This document shows positions 1 to 7,699 of a DNA stretch of 64,000 nt, in pieces. Both the position numbers and the translations under genes were made by a program. The stretch is from contig NZ_CP030038.1 in the NCBI RefSeq assembly GCF_015291725.1, positions 2,717,001 to 2,781,000 on the forward strand, in the 5' to 3' direction. Each line of letters starts with the position of its first letter. The stretch's first letter is position 1. The notes beneath the pieces are model-generated. The model was not told the origin of the DNA, ran no database searches, and saw nothing but the letters and a program-made list of their open reading frames with translations. Origin of the DNA: Bradyrhizobium sp. CCBAU 51765. Lineage in GTDB: Bacteria > Pseudomonadota > Alphaproteobacteria > Rhizobiales > Xanthobacteraceae.

Positions 1-432
1 ATAGACGAAGCCGTCCTCGCCGAACAGCACGCGGCCGATCAGCGGAATGTCCGTCAGGACGGGAATATAGAGGTGCATTGCCGGCGTGATGCGCTCGCCG
101 ACGAAGCCGGCGCCGATCAGGCCGGAGAGCCCGACGCCGAGGATGGTCAGCGCGAGCCCGGTCGCAACCTGGTTGACGGCAAGCCCGAGCGCCATCAGCG
201 CGAAGACGAGCGACATCAGCGCGCCCGCGACCACGCCGAACAGCGCGCCGATGAAGACCGATCCGGTCAGCCAGGCGCCGGCAAAGCCGCAGGCCGCGCC
301 GACGATCATCATGCCCTCGACGCCGAGATTGAGCACGCCGGAGCGCTCGGTCACGAGTTCGCCGGTCGCCGCGATCAGCAGCGGCGTCGACGCGGCGAGC
401 ACCGCGAGGATGATGGCTTCAACCAGCTCCAC
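1..432 (-). CDS. ABC transporter permease, nucleoside (NupQ/BMP) type, C-terminus outside window
   Basis: The reading frame runs off the left edge; 144 residues are visible from a GTG at 432. The protein opens with VELVEAIILAVLAASTP and is a chain of hydrophobic segments with the family-typical stretch ERSGVLNLGVEGMM near residues 29-42, seen in permeases of the basic-membrane-protein/nucleoside ABC transporters. The start overlaps the end of the preceding permease gene by 14 bases, so the two are translationally coupled. It is an inner-membrane subunit expected to pair with the neighbouring permease and double ATPase to import nucleosides or related purines. The substrate is inferred from family and from the purine-catabolism neighbours. 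No ATG is available in frame near the overlap, so GTG is chosen. Confidence 0.85.
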   Translation of the reverse strand, partial: MELVEAIILAVLAASTPLLIAATGELVTERSGVLNLGVEGMMIVGAACGFAGAWLTGSVFIGALFGVVAGALMSLVFALMALGLAVNQVATGLALTILGVGLSGLIGAGFVGERITPAMHLYIPVLTDIPLIGRVLFGEDGFVY

Positions 433-1510
433 GAGACACCTGTCGGTTCGGGAAGACCAACTTGAAGCGGTAGAGGATGAGGGAATCGCAGGCGAGCACG
501 TAGAACAGCAGAATGCCCTGAAAGACCTTGGTGACGTCCAACGGGATCTTCATCGCGATTTGCGCCTGTTCGCCGCCGATAAAGGTCAATGCCAGGAATA
601 GGCCTGCAATGAGTATTCCAACTGGGTTCAGACGGCCGAGGAAGGCCACGATGATCGCGGTAAAGCCGTAACCAGGCGAGATGCCGGGCTGGAGATGCCC
701 GATCGGACCTGCAACCTCGATGATCCCGGCGAGGCCCGCCAGGGCGCCTGATACCGCGAAGGTCAGGATGATCAGCTGATTGGCATTGAAGCCGCCGAAC
801 CGCGCCGCACGGGGCGCAGCTCCAACCACGCGGATCTCAAAGCCTTTAATGGTACGCCCGAGCAGGATCGCCGCTGCTGCCACGACGAGCAGGGCGATGA
901 TCGAGCCGAGATGCAGCCGGCCGCCCTCGATCAGCAGGGGGACTGTCGCCACCGGATCGAATTCCGCCGTGGTCGGAAAATTGAAGCCCTGCGGGTCGCG
1001 CCATGGACCGCGCACGAGATAGTCGAGGAAGAGGTCGGCGACATAGACCAGCATCAGGCTGGTCAGGATCTCGCTGGCGCCGAACTTGACTTTGCAGATC
1101 GCCGGGATCAGCGCATAGAGCGCGCCCGCTGCGGCGGCGAGGACGAGCATGGCCGGCAGCACCCAGGCGCCGGCGTCGGTGCCTTGCGTCTTCACCGCAA
1201 CCCAGCTTCCGGCGACCGCGCCGATCAGGAATTGTCCCTCGGCACCGATGTTCCAGGCATTGGCGAGATAGCAGAGCGACAGCCCGATCGCGATCATCAC
1301 CAGCGGCGTTGCCTTCACCGCGATCTCCTGGAGCGAATAGCCGTCGGTCAAGGGTGCAATGAAATAGGCGTGTAGGGCGAGCAGCGGATTCTTGCCCAGT
1401 ATCGCGAACAGGATGACCATGGTCAGGATCGTGAGGCCGACCGCGATCAGTGGGGATACCAGCGCGATCGTGCCGGAGCGCTCGACGCGCTTCTCAAGCA
1501 CCAGCTGCAT
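419..1510 (-). CDS. ABC transporter permease, nucleoside (NupP/BMP) type
   Basis: This 363-residue inner-membrane protein has about eight to ten hydrophobic segments and the family signature NAWNIGAEGQFLIGAVAG near residues 85-102, typical of the first permease of BMP/nucleoside ABC importers. It starts with MQLVLEKRVERSG and overlaps the upstream ATPase gene by 17 bases, so ATPase, permease and second permease form one minus-strand operon. The length is normal for the family. The likely role is transport of purine nucleosides or bases. No substrate-binding protein gene is visible in this window; it would be expected outside, or elsewhere in the genome. Confidence 0.88.
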   Translation of the reverse strand: MQLVLEKRVERSGTIALVSPLIAVGLTILTMVILFAILGKNPLLALHAYFIAPLTDGYSLQEIAVKATPLVMIAIGLSLCYLANAWNIGAEGQFLIGAVAGSWVAVKTQGTDAGAWVLPAMLVLAAAAGALYALIPAICKVKFGASEILTSLMLVYVADLFLDYLVRGPWRDPQGFNFPTTAEFDPVATVPLLIEGGRLHLGSIIALLVVAAAAILLGRTIKGFEIRVVGAAPRAARFGGFNANQLIILTFAVSGALAGLAGIIEVAGPIGHLQPGISPGYGFTAIIVAFLGRLNPVGILIAGLFLALTFIGGEQAQIAMKIPLDVTKVFQGILLFYVLACDSLILYRFKLVFPNRQVSRGAG

Positions 1511-3083
1511 GAGCGGCCTCCTTCGGTTCCAGGCTGCTGCCGCCCATCAGGAGGCCGAGCTTTTCGCGGCTCGCTTCGCTGGCTGCGAGCGGAGCGGAGA
1601 GCCTGCCGTGGAACATCACGGCGATGCGGTCGGCGATCTCCGCAAGCTCGTCGAGATCCTGGCTGGTCACGAGGACGGCGGCGCCGGCGGTTGCGAGATC
1701 GAGCAGCGCCTGCCGGATGACGGCGGCGGCGCCGGCATCGACGCCCCAGGTCGGCTGGTTCACCACCAGCACCGCGGGGGAGCGCAGGATCTCGCGTCCC
1801 ACGATGAACTTCTGCAGATTGCCGCCGGACAGGCTCGCGGCTTCCGGATCGCGTTTGGCCTTGCGGACGTCGAACGTCTCGGTCGCACGGTCGACCGCCT
1901 TCAGCGTGGCTGCGGTGTCGATGAAGCCACGGCGGACCATGCCGCTGGCGGCGTGCCCGGTGAGCAGTGCGTTCTCCGACAGCTTCATGCGGGGCGCGGT
2001 GCCGTGGCCGAGCCGCTCCTCGGGTACGAAAGCGGCGCCCAGCCTGCGCCGCTGGGTGATCGAGAGATGGCCGGCGGCGATGCCTTCGATCACCACCGTG
2101 CCAGGGTCCTTCGCGAGGCGCTCGCCGGAGAGCGCGGCGAACAGTTCGTCCTGGCCGTTGCCGGCGACCCCGGCGATGCCGAGGATCTCGCCGCCCTTCA
2201 GTTCGAACGAGATGTGCTCGAGCCGCACACCATGCGCGTCTGCGGGGGCCAGCGAAAGATCGTCGACCACGAGCCGCGGCACCGTGGTCTTGCGGCCGGA
2301 TGCGGCCTTCACCTCCTTGATCTCACCGCCGACCATCATCCGCGCGAGCGAGGCTGCGGTCTCGCGCCGCGGGTTGCAGGTCTCGACCTTCCTGCCGCCG
2401 CGCAGGATCGTCGCGGTGTCACAGAGGCGCTTCACCTCCTCCAGCTTGTGGCTGATATAGAGGATGGCGCGGCCCTCGGCCTTGAGCCGCTCCAGCACGA
2501 TGAAGAGCTGATCTGCCTCCTGCGGCGTCAGCACCGCGGTGGGCTCGTCCAGGATCAGGAATTTCGGATCCTGCATCAAGGCGCGGACGATCTCGATGCG
2601 CTGGCGCTCGCCGACGGACAGTTGCCAGACTTCGCGCCTGGGATCGAGGGGCAGTCCATAGGTCTTCGACACCTGCTCCAGCCGCGCCGACATGTCCTTG
2701 AAGGACTCTTTGCCGTCGAGGCCGAGCGCGACGTTCTCGGCGACGGTCAGATTGTCGAACAGCGAGAAATGCTGGAACACCATACCGATGCCGAGGCAGC
2801 GTGCTTCCGAGGGACCGGAAAGCACGATTCGTTGCCCCTGCCAACGAATCTCGCCGGCGCTGGGCTGGATCAGCCCGTAGATGGCTTTGACCAGCGTCGA
2901 CTTGCCGGCGCCGTTCTCGCCGAGCAGCGCGTGAATTTCACTCGGCCAGATGTCGATGTCGATGGCGTCGTTGGCGAGGAAATCGCCATAACGCTTGGTG
3001 AGGCCGATCGTCCTCAGGAGCGGGGAATCGCCGGAATGCTGGCCGTTGGGCGTCGGATCTAACATTCGCTGATGCGCTTGCAT
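1494..3083 (-). CDS. ABC transporter ATP-binding protein with two ABC domains, sugar/nucleoside type
   Basis: The 529-residue protein contains two fused nucleotide-binding domains. The first has Walker A GENGAGKS near residue 55, signature LSVGERQRIEI and Walker B ILDEPTAVLTP. The second has a degenerate P-loop (GVAGNGQ) and the signature LSGGNLQ. This arrangement is standard for RbsA-like and Nup-type ATPases that energise importers with two different permeases. It is the first gene of the minus-strand operon, overlapping the next permease. The first ATG (3083) is used; an internal ATG at residue 7 is also possible because no strong ribosome-binding site precedes either. Alternative substrates such as ribose cannot be excluded, but the paired permeases are of the BMP/nucleoside type. 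Confidence 0.9.
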   Translation of the reverse strand: MQAHQRMLDPTPNGQHSGDSPLLRTIGLTKRYGDFLANDAIDIDIWPSEIHALLGENGAGKSTLVKAIYGLIQPSAGEIRWQGQRIVLSGPSEARCLGIGMVFQHFSLFDNLTVAENVALGLDGKESFKDMSARLEQVSKTYGLPLDPRREVWQLSVGERQRIEIVRALMQDPKFLILDEPTAVLTPQEADQLFIVLERLKAEGRAILYISHKLEEVKRLCDTATILRGGRKVETCNPRRETAASLARMMVGGEIKEVKAASGRKTTVPRLVVDDLSLAPADAHGVRLEHISFELKGGEILGIAGVAGNGQDELFAALSGERLAKDPGTVVIEGIAAGHLSITQRRRLGAAFVPEERLGHGTAPRMKLSENALLTGHAASGMVRRGFIDTAATLKAVDRATETFDVRKAKRDPEAASLSGGNLQKFIVGREILRSPAVLVVNQPTWGVDAGAAAVIRQALLDLATAGAAVLVTSQDLDELAEIADRIAVMFHGRLSAPLAASEASREKLGLLMGGSSLEPKEAAHAAGA

Positions 3084-3284
3084 GCGTGAAGTGTCTCGAT
3101 ACTGGGCCAGTTTGAACCGCGCTGTAAGATGTGAAAAAGCATCATCCCTTGCTCAACGTTTCGGCGGGCGATCGGCCAGCGGGTCGTCAACCGTGCTGAG
3201 CGACCAGGTCGCGACAGCTGCTCCAACTCGGCATCACATCGGGCGCGATCAGAAAAACGGCGTCATCTCCCTCTGGATGTGCTG

Positions 3285-3771
3285 CTACTTCGTCCAAGCG
3301 CCGTCGTGCAGTGCTTCAGCCTCCTTTTCGAGCAGGGGGCCGATGACCTCTGTCGGGCGCTGGCCGCTGGCAAAGACCTCGCGGCACGGCAGGTCGAGGG
3401 TCGGGTTCTCCGGATGGTTGCCGGTGAGGCCGCGCAGGCGACGCTCGCTGAGGCCAAAGACGACGCGGCCGATGCCGGCCCAGTAGATCGCGCCGGCACA
3501 CATCGCGCAGGGCTCGGCCGACGAATAGAGCGTGGCCTTCGCCAGCACTTCGCGCCCGAGCGTGCGGCAGGCCTGGGTGGCCGCGAGACGTTCGGCATGC
3601 GCGGTGCCGTCATGATCCGGCAAGTAGCCATTCTCGCTCTCGATGAGAACCTGGGCCGTCGGCCGCGACAACGATGCAGCCGAAGGGATGATTGCCATGG
3701 CTAAGCGAGCGGCGGGCGACCGCGAACGACAGGCGCAGGAAGTGTTCGTCACGTTCGGACGCAGCGTCCAT
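3285..3771 (-). pseudogene. Nucleoside/guanine deaminase of the CMP/dCMP family, interrupted by a frameshift
   Basis: Two overlapping frames together rebuild one zinc-dependent deaminase. The N-terminal part starts at the ATG at 3771 (MDAASERDEHFLRLSF) and runs through HGNHPFGCIVVAADG. The C-terminal part continues in another frame as QVLIESENGY, TAHAERLAATQ (zinc His and catalytic Glu) and PCAMCAGAIYW (zinc Cys pair), ending at 3285. The break falls at the three-G run 3653-3655 on the plus strand; removing one base restores a continuous reading ADGQVLIE, which is what the family has. Either this is a recent one-base insertion inactivating the gene or a sequencing error in a homopolymer. The gene sits next to the purine transporter and allantoate amidohydrolase, so the product would be a guanine or nucleoside deaminase in purine salvage. 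Confidence 0.8.
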
Positions 3772-3773
3772 CG

Positions 3774-3944
3774 CTACTCCGCGGTCAATGCCCGCCATTG
3801 CGCCGGCCGACCACGATGAATGTCGGCTTCGCTGATCCGTGCTTCATACACAATTTGCTGTGAAACATCACCAGCCAGCCGGACGATTGCTGACGACGGC
3901 ATTTCCCGGATAACCGATTGAAAAATATCGATAATGCGGCCCAT
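3774..3944 (-). CDS. Small hypothetical protein, 56 aa, directly upstream of the deaminase
   Basis: A 56-residue frame begins MGRIIDIFQSVIREMPSS and stops with TAG two bases before the ATG of the deaminase, giving possible translational coupling. A good ribosome-binding site (AGGGA) lies six bases upstream of the ATG at 3944. The composition is mixed hydrophobic and charged, as in a real soluble protein, with no signal peptide or membrane span. I do not recognise a family. It could be a true leader cistron of the deaminase or a chance frame; the ribosome site and spacing favour a real gene. Confidence 0.45.
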   Translation of the reverse strand: MGRIIDIFQSVIREMPSSAIVRLAGDVSQQIVYEARISEADIHRGRPAQWRALTAE

Positions 3945-4157
3945 TAGATCCCTGATTGGGAAAAGATGCCAGACCCAATTGCACGCGTTGGGGCTCCCGC
4001 GCGCATGACCGGTGCGAGGCAGCGTGGCGCGTACCCCCATTCATGCTAATCACGCGCTTGTTGGGGCAGGCGCCGGTGCGTGATTTGCTGGCACCGAACT
4101 CGTACCGATCGCCGGGACAGCCGCCGCCGCGGTCCAGAGAAGAGGAAATTTGTCGAG

Positions 4158-5432
4158 ATGGGGTCCGCTAACGCCGTTCAAAATGCATCGCTCGGCGAAG
4201 TGATCGTGCGTCGGATCAACGATCTGGCCGCGATCTCGGAAGAGGGTGACAAACTCACCCGCATCTATCTCACCAAGGAGTTGCGCGAGGCGGCGGACCT
4301 CATCCTGGGCTGGATGCGTGAAGCCGGCATGAGCGCGCGCCTCGATGCGATCGGCAACGTCTGCGGCCGCTACGAAGGCGACCGGCCGGGTGCTCCCTGC
4401 CTGATGCTCGGCTCGCACTACGACACCGTGCGCGATGCCGGCAAATGGGATGGACCGCTGGGGGTGATCACCGCGATCTCTTGCATTGCCGATCTCAACC
4501 GCCGCGGCAGGCGCCTGCCGTTTGCGATCGAGGTGGTCGGTTTTGCCGATGAGGAGGGCGTGCGCTTCGCTTCGACCTTGCTCGGCAGCCGTGCGGTGGC
4601 CGGCACCTTTGACGAGAGTGTGCTGAGCACGCGCGATCGCGATGGCGTGTCGATGCGCGATGCGCTCGTGCAGTTCGGGCTCGACCCCGACCATATCGGC
4701 GCGGCCGCGCGAGCGCGGCGTGAGCTGCTTGCCTACCTCGAATTGCACATCGAGCAGGGGCCGGTGCTGGAAGCGCAGAACCTGCCCGTGGGAGTGGTCA
4801 CCGCGATTGCCGGCGCCACACGGCTCGCCGCGCGGCTGACGGGCATGGCCGGTCACGCCGGCACCGTACCGATGGAGCTTCGGCGCGACGCGCTCGCCGG
4901 GGCGGCCGAATGCATCGGTGCGATCGAGCAATTCTGTCGCACCGACGAGGGCGGCCTGGTCGGCACCGTCGGCTACATCCAGGCGCGGCCCGGCGCGACC
5001 AACGTCATTCCGGGCGAAGTATCCTTCACCATCGATATGCGCGCTCCCACCGACATGCACCGCAAGCGTGCGGTGGCCGATATCGTCCGCCGGATCGAGG
5101 CGATCGCCGAGCGCCGGCAGCTGGCCCTTCAGCTTGACGTCACCCACCAGAACCGCACCGCGCCTTGCGCGCCGTGGCTCAAGGAGCAGATCGCGCAGGC
5201 GATCGAAGCCGAAGGCTTCTCGGTGTTCGAGCTGCCGAGCGGGGCAGGGCACGACGGCATGGCGATGATTGACATTGCCGATGTCGGCATGATCTTCGTC
5301 CGCTGCCGCGGCGGTATCAGCCATCACCCGGATGAACATGTCGAGCTCGCCGATGCCGATGCCGGCGCGCGGGTGCTGCTGCGGCTGATCGAGAATTTTC
5401 AGACACGGGAGAGCCGCGCCACCGCGAGCTGA
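4158..5432 (+). CDS. Allantoate amidohydrolase / N-carbamoyl amino-acid hydrolase family (M20 peptidase fold)
   Basis: The 424-residue protein has the dinuclear metal-site motifs of the AllC/HyuC branch of the M20 family: GSHYDTVRDAGKWDG with the first metal His/Asp, FADEEGVRF with the bridging acidic residues, ELHIEQGP, and GHAGTVPM in the dimerisation domain. The C-terminal segment SGAGHDGM and ISHHPDEH carry the last metal His and substrate contacts. Length is normal. The ATG at 4158 is preferred over an upstream frame because AGAGGAAA lies at the right distance. It is divergent from the deaminase and the nucleoside transporter, which suggests purine ring degradation to ureides with release of ammonia. 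Substrates such as ureidoglycolate or N-carbamoyl amino acids remain possible. Confidence 0.85.
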   Translation: MGSANAVQNASLGEVIVRRINDLAAISEEGDKLTRIYLTKELREAADLILGWMREAGMSARLDAIGNVCGRYEGDRPGAPCLMLGSHYDTVRDAGKWDGPLGVITAISCIADLNRRGRRLPFAIEVVGFADEEGVRFASTLLGSRAVAGTFDESVLSTRDRDGVSMRDALVQFGLDPDHIGAAARARRELLAYLELHIEQGPVLEAQNLPVGVVTAIAGATRLAARLTGMAGHAGTVPMELRRDALAGAAECIGAIEQFCRTDEGGLVGTVGYIQARPGATNVIPGEVSFTIDMRAPTDMHRKRAVADIVRRIEAIAERRQLALQLDVTHQNRTAPCAPWLKEQIAQAIEAEGFSVFELPSGAGHDGMAMIDIADVGMIFVRCRGGISHHPDEHVELADADAGARVLLRLIENFQTRESRATAS

Positions 5433-5522
5433 ACAGCCGGCCCCCGGTCGTCATCGTGGCGAGACACGAATCAGTCACACTTGGAATGGTGACCGGCCAA
5501 TGCCGGGATCGCGCGACATCAG

Positions 5523-6914
5523 GTGCACATGAAAACCAACATTCCCCTGCCGTCACATCGCGGAAACCGGTTTTACCAGGGCGGGGTTGCGACCCTTGTC
5601 GCCAACGCTCTTCAGGCGGTCAATTTTCTCGGCGACCGGTTCCTGAGAAAGTCGCATCATTCGTTGTCGGCTATCGAGGACCTCTATCGGCACTCGATGG
5701 ACAGCGCGTTCTCGGTGACCGAGGCTTTCCTCGTCACAGGCGCCCCGCACGCCTCCGCCTATTATCCGCGAGACTTCGCGTGGTTCTATCCCGACGTTCT
5801 CGACCCCGAAACCATCATGGATCCGCAGGATGCGGTGCGGCGGGTTCGGTTGCTCGAAAAGAGCGTCCGTTTGTTGCTGGAGGCGGTTCGCGCCGGTGTC
5901 GTCACGACGACCATCGTCCCGGCGGGACGCGGTCGGTACCTCGGCGTGAACTATTTCTCGCGCCCGTCGGACACGCTGCTCGGCATTCTCGCCGGTCTCC
6001 AGCAGATGATCTCTGCCGAAGACAGGACGGCCGCCTACCTGGCAATGTCACAATGCGCGCATGCAGGCCGCCTGTTGCTGGCCGAATATGGCGGTGACCT
6101 GAAGCGAGCGATCCTCCAGCTCGCAAGCGAGCTCGAACCGTTGAGTGACGACGGTACCAGGTATTTGCTTTGCGACGTCCACGCACCGCGCTCCGCCGCA
6201 ACGGACACCCGCGCCGAACGCAGGCGCTTCGTGACCAATGCTTCCGTCTACACGACGTTCGTGTGGGGCGTGCAGCTCGGGGTCGTCGACGAGAACGAGC
6301 TGAAGCGGCTGCTCGGGCGTGATCTTGCGCAGTACAAGAAGGACCTGCTCCGCCTGTTCGGCAAAGACGGCCATATCAGGCATTCCCTGGAGGGTTCGGA
6401 GAGCTCGCCGGCCTCATCGGTCGCGCTTGATTTCGTCAGCGTGCATCGTGGATTCTGGAATATGAGCGATGCGAGCGAGCGGGCGCTGTTTGCGGCCACG
6501 ACGGATCTGATCATTGCGGAGCCGCGGTTTCGCATCCCCAGCACGTTTCATTTCCTGGTCTCAGCCGATAATCCCAGAAACAAGATGATCCACAGGATTG
6601 CGGCACCAGCCTATCAGGGGCGTTCCTGCTGGCCGACGTTCAACGTCGAGTTCGCGGATCGCATGCTGGACTATGACGAATTCACTGGCGGCGAGACCTA
6701 TCGGGCCTGCGCCAAAGGAATATTGAAGGATATTCGGACAGCGACCGAGGTTCACGGCGGCTATCAGGAGCTGATCTCAGAACAGGGTCTGAAGTATCGC
6801 ACCTGGGCCTATAAGGGCGCCGTGGCTCATTCCTGGTTTCCGCGCTTCCTGTCCGTCTGGCGGCGGGCGTACGGAACGCCACTCCTCCGGTGGATTGACG
6901 AATCCACTCGGTGA
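5523..6914 (+). CDS. Conserved hypothetical protein, possibly six-hairpin (alpha/alpha barrel) glycosidase-like
   Basis: The 463-residue soluble protein has no signal peptide or membrane span. Near residue 82 it contains YYPRDFAWFYPDVL, and later aromatic-rich blocks (SWFPRFLSVWRR near the C-terminus, GGYQELISEQGL before it). Repeating helical segments with conserved aromatic and acidic residues remind me of (alpha/alpha)6-barrel enzymes such as amylo-1,6-glucosidase or alkaline invertase-like proteins, but I cannot assign catalytic residues. It stands alone between the allantoate amidohydrolase and a small minus-strand gene. The first ATG is at 5523 and a second in frame at 5529; the latter is nearer to the weak AGGTG site. 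Confidence 0.7.
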   Translation: MHMKTNIPLPSHRGNRFYQGGVATLVANALQAVNFLGDRFLRKSHHSLSAIEDLYRHSMDSAFSVTEAFLVTGAPHASAYYPRDFAWFYPDVLDPETIMDPQDAVRRVRLLEKSVRLLLEAVRAGVVTTTIVPAGRGRYLGVNYFSRPSDTLLGILAGLQQMISAEDRTAAYLAMSQCAHAGRLLLAEYGGDLKRAILQLASELEPLSDDGTRYLLCDVHAPRSAATDTRAERRRFVTNASVYTTFVWGVQLGVVDENELKRLLGRDLAQYKKDLLRLFGKDGHIRHSLEGSESSPASSVALDFVSVHRGFWNMSDASERALFAATTDLIIAEPRFRIPSTFHFLVSADNPRNKMIHRIAAPAYQGRSCWPTFNVEFADRMLDYDEFTGGETYRACAKGILKDIRTATEVHGGYQELISEQGLKYRTWAYKGAVAHSWFPRFLSVWRRAYGTPLLRWIDESTR

Positions 6915-6922
6915 CGTATCGC

Positions 6923-7141
6923 TCATGCCACGAGATCCAGCAGCCGGCATGATCCGCGCACGAGTACCTTGCGTCCGATCGGCGTCATGGCAGGCACGCC
7001 GTCGTTGATGACGACGAGGCCGAGTGCGACGAGGCTTTCGACGAGATGGGCCTTGAGACGGCCGTTCGACAGCGGGTTGCGAAGTGAGCGCAGGGCTGCC
7101 CATTGGTCCGGCGACAGCTCAAAGTCGAAATCGTCGTTCAT
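6923..7141 (-). CDS. Small conserved hypothetical protein, 72 aa
   Basis: The frame starts MNDDFDFELSPDQWAALRSL and resembles a short winged-helix fold: a helix-rich beginning, LKAHLVESLVALGLVVI, then a beta hairpin ending TPIGRKVLVRG. The same layout (final helix, hydrophobic strand, TPxGR) is seen in small rhizobial proteins annotated only as hypothetical. It lies tail to tail with the preceding plus-strand gene, eight bases apart. The function is unknown; DNA binding is only a guess from the pattern. Confidence 0.65.
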   Translation of the reverse strand: MNDDFDFELSPDQWAALRSLRNPLSNGRLKAHLVESLVALGLVVINDGVPAMTPIGRKVLVRGSCRLLDLVA

Positions 7142-7493
7142 GTTGCCTCAGGCGATCGTAACGTTCACGCGCCCCTGTTATCGGCGCTGCATGAAGACCA
7201 TGCGACGACAATGAGTCCGGAATTCGGTGAGATGTTTAGAACGTCTCTTCACAAATTGCCGCACTTCGTTGCGCCACATGAGTTAAGATCGTTTGCTCGC
7301 GAATATCGTCCCAACTTCCGATCACTAATTGATGATCTGCGCTTGATGTTGCAGTGCGAATTGTCGCGCTGCACGGGAAGCGTCGCTGTCCTATTCTGCG
7401 TCGCGATATGCACAGAAATGGCGAGACGGGTGGTTCCGGGCTCTGCTAAGTTACTTCGTGGGGAATGGCTTCACACGACAGGAGTGTGAGTGC
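7142..7493. other. Intergenic stretch without a convincing gene
   Basis: This 352-base region lies between two small divergent genes. A 128-residue plus-strand frame crosses most of it but has no ribosome-binding site and an odd composition, so I do not call it. The AT content rises around 7210-7345, consistent with promoters for the small genes on both sides. I see no clear hairpin terminator or operator. Confidence 0.4.
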
Positions 7494-7676
7494 ATGATGA
7501 GGCTGGTTGAAATCCGTAGTCAGGAATTTCTATGCCGCGAGCGCGCGGCGCGCGATTCCGAACGTCGGGTATTCTGGCTCGCGCAGGCCGAGGAATGGGA
7601 GCAGCGCGCGCTCGACGAAATCGCCTATCACTTCCGGGAGTGCAATCTCGCGCGGGCCGAGCGGAATGCCGCCTGA
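7494..7676 (+). CDS. Small hypothetical protein, 60 aa, charged helix
   Basis: The frame starts at tandem ATGs (7494 and 7497) with AGGAG nine bases upstream at 7480-7484, which decides this start over an earlier in-frame ATG at 7458. The product is one long amphipathic, charged helix: RSQEFLCRERAARDSER, then WLAQAEEWEQRALDEI. It resembles the short charged-helix proteins common in Bradyrhizobium, including another at 26195-26395. No function is known. Confidence 0.65.
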   Translation: MMRLVEIRSQEFLCRERAARDSERRVFWLAQAEEWEQRALDEIAYHFRECNLARAERNAA

Positions 7677-7699
7677 CGCGGGTGGCTGATATTTATTGC

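Noticed and set aside
1392..3062. A 556-residue plus-strand open frame opposite the double ATPase gene
   Set aside because: The opposite strand has all ABC motifs; this frame has no recognisable domain and shadow composition.
4050..5339. A 429-residue minus-strand open frame opposite the amidohydrolase
   Set aside because: The plus strand shows the catalytic motifs of the M20 family; this is its shadow.
7103..7489. A 128-residue plus-strand frame between small genes
   Set aside because: No ribosome site, it overlaps the supported gene at 6923-7141, and its composition is not protein-like.
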